Shown one piece after another: positions 58,390 to 64,000 of a DNA stretch of 64,000 bases (position 1 is its first letter; every line of letters begins with the position of its first letter). The stretch is from contig WYBX01000041.1 in NCBI GenBank assembly GCA_011525695.1, positions 107,389 to 171,388 on the forward strand. Reading direction: 5' to 3'. Under the pieces are notes generated by a model. It saw nothing but the letters and a program-made list of their open reading frames with translations, was not told the origin of the DNA and made no database searches. Origin of the DNA: Verrucomicrobiia bacterium (GTDB lineage: Bacteria > Verrucomicrobiota > Verrucomicrobiia > Opitutales > Opitutaceae). Position numbers and translations under genes: made by a program.

Positions 58390-60227
58390 TTTCGTTGCAA
58401 CCTGCCCGCACCGCCGCCGCCGATCGGCTTAAACTCGCTCTCGCTACCCTGGCCGGTGCGCGGTTTCGTCCCGCCAGCCTTGTGGCGACAAGGCGCCAGT
58501 TTCTCGTGCGGCTGCTTTGCGTCCTGGCACTCTGGTGCTCGTGGTTCAGCGCCGAAACGCTCCATGCCGCGCGGGACCCCGGGGGGACCGGGCATACGGC
58601 CGTGCCGGATGTCCAATCGGGGAGCGATGGCCTCTCGGAATCCGCCGCACCGGTCGCCGTGAACCCGACGCCCGGGTCCATAGTGCTGGTTGATCGGACG
58701 TCGGCAGCAGCGGGTGGCACGGGCGGGGCCCACCGGCGGGCGAAACTTGGCTGGATCAACACGCTGGTGATGGCCGGATACCTCGCCGGCATGGTCGGCA
58801 TCGGCCTCTACTGTTCGCGGCGCGGCGGGAGTACGGATGCCTTCTTTCGCGGTGGCCAGCGCATACCCTCATGGGCCGCCGGACTGAGCATCTATGCGAC
58901 CATGGTCAGCTCGATTAGCTACATGGCACTCCCGGCCAAGGCGTATGCGACGGACTGGAGCTACCTCTTCAACACGGTGGCAATCGTTGCCGTCACCCCC
59001 GTGGTGATTGCCTTCTACCTGCCGTTCTTCCGCCGGCTGAACGTAACCTCCGCCTACGAATACCTCGAAAAGCGCTTCAATGTGGTGGTTTCGCTCTTCG
59101 GGAGCGCTTCATTCATTCTCATGCAGTTCGGCCGCATGGCCATCGTCCTGTACCTGCCCGCGATCGCGCTTTCGACCGTGAGTTCGCTCGACGTCTACCT
59201 CTGCATCGTGCTCGTTGGGCTGCTTTGCATCCTCTACACCATGATTGGCGGAATCGAGGCGGTGGTGTGGACCGATGTCGCCCAGGCGACCATCCTGCTC
59301 GGCGGCGCCGTCCTGTCGCTGGGCTTTGCCATCCTGAAGACCGATGGCGGACTGGCCGGTTTCTGGTCCCTCGCCCACCAGGAGGGAAAATTCTTCGAAA
59401 ATGCCGTGTGGTGGAGCAGCGATCTGACCGTGGCCTCGATCACCGTTATCTTTGTCGGCAGTCTTTTCAACAACCTGTCGACGTACACGACCAGCCAGGA
59501 TGTGGTGCAGCGGTACATGATCACCTCCGACCCGAAGGCGGCGAGGCGTTCGATCTGGCTGAACGCGCGCCTTTCGCTCGTGGGCAGCGCCCTCTTCTTC
59601 CTCGTCGGGACCGCCCTGTTCACGTTCTTCCGGACCCATGCCGATCGGATGGATCCCCTTGTGTCCGACGATCAGATCCTCCCGCTGTTCATCGTCCAGG
59701 AAATGCCGGTGGGCGTGGTCGGCCTGCTGGTGGCGGCCATCTTCGCCGCGGCGCAGTCCACCGTGTCGAGCAGCCTGAACAGCATCGCGAGCGCCTGGAT
59801 CACGGACTTTCACCGGCTGATCTGGCCGGACTCGACCGATCGGGGGAGGCTGCGGGTCGCCCAGGGGATCGTGCTTTTCGCCGGACTGGTCGCGACGGGC
59901 GTGGCGTGCGTGATGGCGGGGCGCAATATAAAGTCGCTCTGGGACAGTTTCATCACGGTCCTCGGCCTGACCGGCGGCGCGGTCTGCGGTCTCTTTATAT
60001 TGGGAATATTCACGCGCCGGGCCCACGGGAGTGGAGCGTTCATCGGCGCACTGGCAAGCATCGCCGCCTTGATATTGGTCCAGTCCTTCACCGCGGTGAG
60101 CTTCTTTCTTTATGGGGCGATTGGCACGTCCGTGTGCGTGGTGGTGGGTTATGCCGCCAGCATGATCATCCCGTCGGGATCGAAGCCGCTTGCTGGCCTG
60201 ACCCTGCATGCCATCGATCGGTTGTGA
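58386..60227 (+). CDS. Sodium:solute symporter with long N-terminal extension
   Basis: A 613-residue SSS protein. The symporter core starts only at about residue 122 (LGWINTLVMAGYLAGMVGIG) and includes YMALPAKAYATDWSYLF, YTMIGGIEAVVWTDVAQATI and AAQSTVSSSLNSIASAWITD. In front lies a signal-like segment, FLVRLLCVLALWCSWFSAE (about residues 40-58), and a roughly 60-residue polar linker. Some Planctomycetes and Verrucomicrobia symporters carry an N-terminal signal peptide and Kelch domain; this linker may be what is left of one. The start overlaps the dehydratase stop by 4 bp, which supports the extension being translated. Confidence 0.85.
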   Translation: MISLQPARTAAADRLKLALATLAGARFRPASLVATRRQFLVRLLCVLALWCSWFSAETLHAARDPGGTGHTAVPDVQSGSDGLSESAAPVAVNPTPGSIVLVDRTSAAAGGTGGAHRRAKLGWINTLVMAGYLAGMVGIGLYCSRRGGSTDAFFRGGQRIPSWAAGLSIYATMVSSISYMALPAKAYATDWSYLFNTVAIVAVTPVVIAFYLPFFRRLNVTSAYEYLEKRFNVVVSLFGSASFILMQFGRMAIVLYLPAIALSTVSSLDVYLCIVLVGLLCILYTMIGGIEAVVWTDVAQATILLGGAVLSLGFAILKTDGGLAGFWSLAHQEGKFFENAVWWSSDLTVASITVIFVGSLFNNLSTYTTSQDVVQRYMITSDPKAARRSIWLNARLSLVGSALFFLVGTALFTFFRTHADRMDPLVSDDQILPLFIVQEMPVGVVGLLVAAIFAAAQSTVSSSLNSIASAWITDFHRLIWPDSTDRGRLRVAQGIVLFAGLVATGVACVMAGRNIKSLWDSFITVLGLTGGAVCGLFILGIFTRRAHGSGAFIGALASIAALILVQSFTAVSFFLYGAIGTSVCVVVGYAASMIIPSGSKPLAGLTLHAIDRL

Positions 60228-60248
60228 GGCCCGGGCGCCCGCCAGTAA

Positions 60249-60259
60249 ACGGGCTTACC
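60249..60259. promoter_or_regulatory. Candidate operator, third copy of ACGGGCTTACC
   Basis: The 11-mer ACGGGCTTACC here is the reverse complement of GGTAAGCCCGT found before the intact regulator (25822-25832) and before its truncated copy (22573-22583). At this site it forms a near-palindrome, GTAAACGGGCTTAC (60245-60258), similar in style to LacI-type operators. It sits 2 bp before the ATG of a decayed regulator-like frame and downstream of the symporter. Confidence 0.45.
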
Positions 60260-60261
60260 GC

Positions 60262-60420
60262 ATGAGCGTCTCCCCTGCACGGATCCCCACTGGCTGGTTG
60301 TTGGGGAGCAGTCCTGGCGTCGAGCGGCAGGCTCTCGCCGCAGGCATGCACGGAGGATCGGAACGCAGGTTCCAGCCACTTTGGCCGGCGCAACGACCAA
60401 GCGGAGAGTGGCAACAAGTT
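60262..60420 (+). pseudogene. Decayed GntR/LacI-type regulator N-terminus
   Basis: A plus-strand frame from the ATG at 60262 reads SPARIPTGWLLGSSPGVERQ, then ALAAGMHGGSERRFQPLWPA, then QRPS. It follows the N-terminus of the regulator at 25833 (LPTRLSLSS, RQAIADG, SERRLCEMFQVSRPT) with small gaps; SERR followed by nine residues and R-P is the strongest block. Similarity fades after about 50 codons and no sensor domain follows. It lies in the 305-bp gap between the symporter and the TonB receptor gene and is preceded by the shared 11-mer. The gap shows no other gene. Confidence 0.4.
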
Positions 60421-60532
60421 TTTACCAGTTCTTGGTCGTTGAAACGATTTCACACGGCTTTCCATATTCCCCGCCAGAGCCCCCGCTTTTTACCCTGGCT
60501 CACACCGGGACAAACTCCATCGCCCACCACAC

Positions 60533-63500
60533 ATGAAATCCAACCCTATCCCCACGTGGCCGTCGCCGCACGCGTCCGTCGGCGTGGACGCCAATGTCAA
60601 TTCCCACCAAAACCCGGCCGCGGCTGCAAACGGATGCGACCGTGATCAATCCTTCTCCTCACGCGGAGCCGGCACGGGGCCGCTGTTCCGGTGGCTTCAC
60701 CGCGGGCTGCTGGCCGTGATGGCCATATTGGCGCTCCCCCTTCCGGCGCAGTCGCCGGGCACCGGGATCATCGAGGGCCGCGTTTCCATCGGTGCGCAGG
60801 GGGAGTACGTCGGCAACGTCCGGGTCGCCGTCCAGGGAACCGCGCGCGAAGCGGTGACGGAGGCCGACGGTTCGTTCCGGATCACCGGAGTGCCGGCGGG
60901 GACCGCCACCGTCGTCGCCTCGTATGTCGGTTCCGATGCGCGGGCCGAGTCGGTGGCCGTCGAGGCCGGCAAGGTGGCGCAGATCGATTTCGTCCTGCAG
61001 CGTTCCGGTGTGATCGCGATGGAGGCATTCGAGGTCCTCGAGAAGCGTGAACAGGATGCCCAGGCGCTCGCCATGAACCAGCAGCGCCAGTCGCCGAACA
61101 TCAAGAATGTCGTCGCCTTCAATGAATTTCCCACCGGGGTTGACGGTGACATCGGCGAGTTCCTCCGTTTCATCCCCGGGCTGTCGGTCCTCTATTCCGG
61201 CCGCACCGGCGAATTTGCGTCGTATCGCGGCATGCCGGCCAGCACCTCCGGAATCACCCTCGACGGGGTGGAACTGTCCGGCACCTTCACTGACAGCACG
61301 CGGGCGGTGAACCTCGTCGCGGTGCCGACCAACAATATCGCCACCATCGAGGTGACCAAGGTGCCCACGCCCGACATGTCGGCCCACGGGCTGGGAGGGG
61401 CGCTCAACGTCACGACCCGCAGTGGATTCGAGCGGTCGAAGCCGCTCTTCGAATACAACGTCTTCACGTCGTTTGATCCGCAATATGGATTGAGCCTCAG
61501 CGAACGCCCCGGGGTTTATAGTGACCAGGACGCAAGGCACATCCGCCCCTCGTTCGAGCTGAACTACATCCGGCCGGTGAACAAGTCGCTCTCAATCACG
61601 CTCTCCGCTGCCTACAAGCTGAATTACAACACCAACCCCGACGATGCCGCGGTCACCTGGGACCTGATCAAGGGCTTTCAGGGCACCGCGACGGCCAACC
61701 ATTTCACCCAGGTCGTGACCATCCGCTCGGGACTCCTGGGCGTGGATTGGAAGCTGAATGACAAGAATATCTTCAAGGCCAGCATCAACTATCGCGGCCG
61801 GGACCAATATCAAGGGACGGCCGGGCTCGCGATCAATTATGGATCCGGTGCGACGGGCACACCCAGCCGCACGGTGGGTGCGCCCACGGGAACGGGAGCC
61901 ATGAGCCAGTCCAACGCCAACCGCTATTTTCTTGGCGCGACCACCCATGCACTCCTGAAGTACACGCACCTCGGCGATGTCTGGAGGGTCGATGCGAGCG
62001 GCAGCTACTCCAACTCCTGGCTGGATCAAAACCCGGACTATGAACGGGAGGGAGTCTTCTCCGCCGCCGGCGTCGTGATGCGGAACCTCATCATCGAGGG
62101 CGAGGGGCAGAACGGCGCGGCCGACCGTGCCGCCGGTCTCCTTCCCTCGCGGCTCTCGGTTCGTGACCTGGCCGGCAATGCGGTCTCGCCGTTCGACGGC
62201 CGGCTCTTCTCGATTGAGAACGCCTCGGTCGTCGATGCGGGCAACAGCATGGACAAATACCAGGCCCGCGTGGACCTGCGGCGGGAGATGGCGATTCCGA
62301 TTCCATTCACCCTGCAGGTCGGCGGCGCGGTGCTGCAGTCGGTCCAGGAAGTGTGGAACCGCGGGAAATCCTATACTTTCCGCCCGGGTACCTCGGCGGC
62401 CGAGCGCATGGCCGGAAATTACGATCTGATGAACACCTCCTACAACCAGGTCGCCCCGGAGAAGATGGGCGGCCGGCTGCAGATGGTGAGTGCCGACCGG
62501 CTCTTCGAACTCTTCCGCGAGCGTCCGGACTATTTCGTGCTCAACGAGACCGCAGCGCACCGCACGGTGGTCAATTCATCGAAGAAATTGGATGAAACCA
62601 TCTCGGCCGCCTACATTCGGACGGACACGCGGCTGCTCAACAACCGTCTTTGGGTGGTGGCGGGCGTCCGGTACGAGCACACCAACGACAAGGGCTGGGG
62701 ACCGCTGGTCGATCCGACCGCCCAATACGTGAAGAACGCCGATGGCAGCCTGGCCAAGGATGCTGCCGGCAAGTTCATCCCACTCAGCAGCGATCCGGTC
62801 GTGCGGGAACGGTTCATCTACACGGAGCGCGGCTCCTATGACAAGACGACCTACGACGGGTTCTTCCCCAGCCTGAATGCCACGTACAACATCACCGACG
62901 ACCTGCTGTTGCGCATCGGCGCGGCCCGCACCATCGGCCGCCCGGAGCTGGAGTACATCATTCCGGGCGTGAGCTACTCCGCGATCACCGAGACGAGTCT
63001 GCAGCAGACCATCACCGTGGTGAACACCGCCCTGAAGCCATGGATGGCCAATAACTACGACCTGTCGCTGGAGTCGTACCTCTTCAAGGGCGGCTTTGGC
63101 TCCATTGGTGTCTTCCAGAAGGACCTCTCGAACTTTTTCACCACCACGAGCATCACCGGCACAGCCGAACTGCTCGAGCAGTACGGGTTGGTGGCCGGAG
63201 CCGGGCAGGATGCCCTCTACGAGATACGCACCCAGGGCAATGGCGGCGACGCCCGGGTTCGCGGCCTGGAGTTCACGTATCGTCAATCGCTGGGTTTCCT
63301 GCCGAACTGGGCACGCGGCATCCAGGTGTTTGCCAACTATACCCGTTCGGATCTCTCCGGTTCCTCCACTGCCGACTTCACCGGTTTCGCTCCGGAAACC
63401 CTCAGCTGGGGTGTCAATTTGATCCGTCCGAGATACACGATCAAGTTCTCCAGTGCCGAGTCGGAGGAGACCAAGCGGCGCTCCGTGGGTGCCAGCGCGA

Positions 63501-63736
63501 GCATCCCGCCAAACACCTGGCAGTACCAGGGTGCCCTGAAGCGATGGACCTTGAGCGCCGAGTATAATATCACTCCGCACGTCGGGATTTACGCCTCCTT
63601 GAACGATTTTCGGGAGAAGGGTGGCTATACCATCGTCCAGAAGCGGTATGTGGAATCCACTCCCGCCGAGCTGAGAACCAACCGGATCACGGAATGGGGG
63701 ATGGGCCTCATCGTGGGCATCAAGGGGAGTTTTTGA
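60533..63736 (+). CDS. TonB-dependent receptor with carboxypeptidase-regulatory-like domain
   Basis: A 1067-residue outer-membrane receptor. The N-terminal lead is long (about 50 residues), then comes a signal segment LLAVMAILALPLPAQSPG and a CarboxypepD_reg-like domain (GIIEGRVSIGAQGEYVGNV to about residue 165). The plug has QSPNIKNVVAFNEFPTG, FIPGLSVLYSGRTGEFASY and KVPTPDMSAHGLGGALNVTT. The barrel ends MGLIVGIKGSF. It is clearly paralogous to the receptor at 27278. Being last in the fucose locus, it probably imports fucosylated oligosaccharides. A strong hairpin follows 24 bp after the stop. Confidence 0.9.
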   Translation: MKSNPIPTWPSPHASVGVDANVNSHQNPAAAANGCDRDQSFSSRGAGTGPLFRWLHRGLLAVMAILALPLPAQSPGTGIIEGRVSIGAQGEYVGNVRVAVQGTAREAVTEADGSFRITGVPAGTATVVASYVGSDARAESVAVEAGKVAQIDFVLQRSGVIAMEAFEVLEKREQDAQALAMNQQRQSPNIKNVVAFNEFPTGVDGDIGEFLRFIPGLSVLYSGRTGEFASYRGMPASTSGITLDGVELSGTFTDSTRAVNLVAVPTNNIATIEVTKVPTPDMSAHGLGGALNVTTRSGFERSKPLFEYNVFTSFDPQYGLSLSERPGVYSDQDARHIRPSFELNYIRPVNKSLSITLSAAYKLNYNTNPDDAAVTWDLIKGFQGTATANHFTQVVTIRSGLLGVDWKLNDKNIFKASINYRGRDQYQGTAGLAINYGSGATGTPSRTVGAPTGTGAMSQSNANRYFLGATTHALLKYTHLGDVWRVDASGSYSNSWLDQNPDYEREGVFSAAGVVMRNLIIEGEGQNGAADRAAGLLPSRLSVRDLAGNAVSPFDGRLFSIENASVVDAGNSMDKYQARVDLRREMAIPIPFTLQVGGAVLQSVQEVWNRGKSYTFRPGTSAAERMAGNYDLMNTSYNQVAPEKMGGRLQMVSADRLFELFRERPDYFVLNETAAHRTVVNSSKKLDETISAAYIRTDTRLLNNRLWVVAGVRYEHTNDKGWGPLVDPTAQYVKNADGSLAKDAAGKFIPLSSDPVVRERFIYTERGSYDKTTYDGFFPSLNATYNITDDLLLRIGAARTIGRPELEYIIPGVSYSAITETSLQQTITVVNTALKPWMANNYDLSLESYLFKGGFGSIGVFQKDLSNFFTTTSITGTAELLEQYGLVAGAGQDALYEIRTQGNGGDARVRGLEFTYRQSLGFLPNWARGIQVFANYTRSDLSGSSTADFTGFAPETLSWGVNLIRPRYTIKFSSAESEETKRRSVGASASIPPNTWQYQGALKRWTLSAEYNITPHVGIYASLNDFREKGGYTIVQKRYVESTPAELRTNRITEWGMGLIVGIKGSF

Positions 63737-63760
63737 TCGTTCGGCTTGACCAGGCGACAG

Positions 63761-63793
63761 GGCTGCCGGCATGTGAAACGCATGCCGGCAGCC
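63761..63793 (+). terminator. Strong hairpin after the TonB receptor gene
   Basis: A perfect 13-bp stem, GGCTGCCGGCATG (63761-63773) and CATGCCGGCAGCC (63781-63793), encloses the 7-base loop TGAAACG, 24 bp after the receptor stop. There is no clear T-run afterwards, so it may act as a processing or protection hairpin as much as a terminator. The remaining 207 bp to the window end show no convincing gene; a frame starting at 63972 is too short to judge. Confidence 0.75.
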
Positions 63794-64000
63794 TCGTCTG
63801 AGCCGAGTCCAGACATCTCCCTGCGCCGGCATCCTCTGAGAGTTTTCAACATCATCCTGATCTGAATCTGATGCATTATGGTCCCACGGACGAAAACGCA
63901 CGTTCACAAGTGCCTCGTGATGAGGCGAGGCACGGGCGATTAACGGACGTTGTCGATTGAGGATTTGGGCGATGTTTTCGAAGGTTCACTCTATCAAATC

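Noticed and set aside
62576..63907. Minus-strand frame of about 443 codons opposite the second TonB receptor
   Set aside because: Entirely antisense to a well-supported receptor gene, with no family signature.
63972..64000. Start of another gene at the right edge
   Set aside because: An ATG with a GAGG about 10 bases upstream exists, but only nine codons are visible, too few to support a call.

Overview
The window is GC-rich bacterial DNA built almost entirely of carbohydrate-scavenging genes: sulfatases, GH28- and GH29-type glycosidases, secreted beta-propeller hydrolase-like proteins, two very large TonB-dependent receptors with an N-terminal carboxypeptidase-regulatory-like domain, sodium:solute symporters, many Gfo/Idh/MocA and SDR dehydrogenases, two UroD-fold proteins and Tat-exported sugar enzymes. 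This mix, the GntR/LacI hybrid regulators and the intergenic short-word repeats point to a Verrucomicrobiota member, most likely Opitutales/Opitutaceae. That assignment is inference; no rRNA or core marker gene is present.

Layout. 0-6.8 kb: the 5' end of a DeoR regulator (cut by the window edge), a neutral-ceramidase-like protein, an FGGY sugar kinase, a secreted propeller protein and a sulfatase. 7-13.7 kb: an apparent operon of Gfo/Idh, SDR, an unrecognised jelly-roll-like protein and an amidohydrolase/class-III aminotransferase fusion, facing a sodium symporter. 13.7-14.4 kb: a gene-poor stretch of hairpins and tandem words. 14.4-26.9 kb: two unrecognised cytosolic proteins, three members of a secreted propeller family, an SGNH hydrolase, a Cys-rich/Kelch fusion with a partner of similar Cys spacing, a DapA-like aldolase and a GntR/LacI regulator. 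One ~98-bp divergent control region occurs here twice, and in one copy the regulator is reduced to its first ~32 codons. 27-37 kb: TonB receptor, fourth propeller protein, GH28-like protein, UroD-like protein, ExuT-type transporter and nitrilase-like hydrolase. 37-51.4 kb: a sulfatase, a regulator, and a tightly overlapped operon (SDR-ROK kinase-UroD-SIS-FAD oxidoreductase) followed by Tat-exported Gfo/Idh and TIM-barrel epimerase genes, a phosphotriesterase-like gene and two more Gfo/Idh genes. 51.4-63.8 kb: an AraC regulator and an L-fucose utilisation locus (GH29, symporter, lipoprotein mutarotase, fucose dehydrogenase, L-fuconate dehydratase, second symporter) ending in a TonB receptor and a strong hairpin.

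Working model: glycans are desulfated and trimmed outside the cytoplasm, oligosaccharides enter through TonB receptors, and sugars enter by SSS or MFS symport to be oxidised by dehydrogenases and dehydratases. The best places for new biology are the 40.3-51.4 kb operon, the amidohydrolase-aminotransferase fusion, the duplicated and decaying regulator loci, and several families of intergenic repeats that share a two-armed, inverted, short-word architecture.
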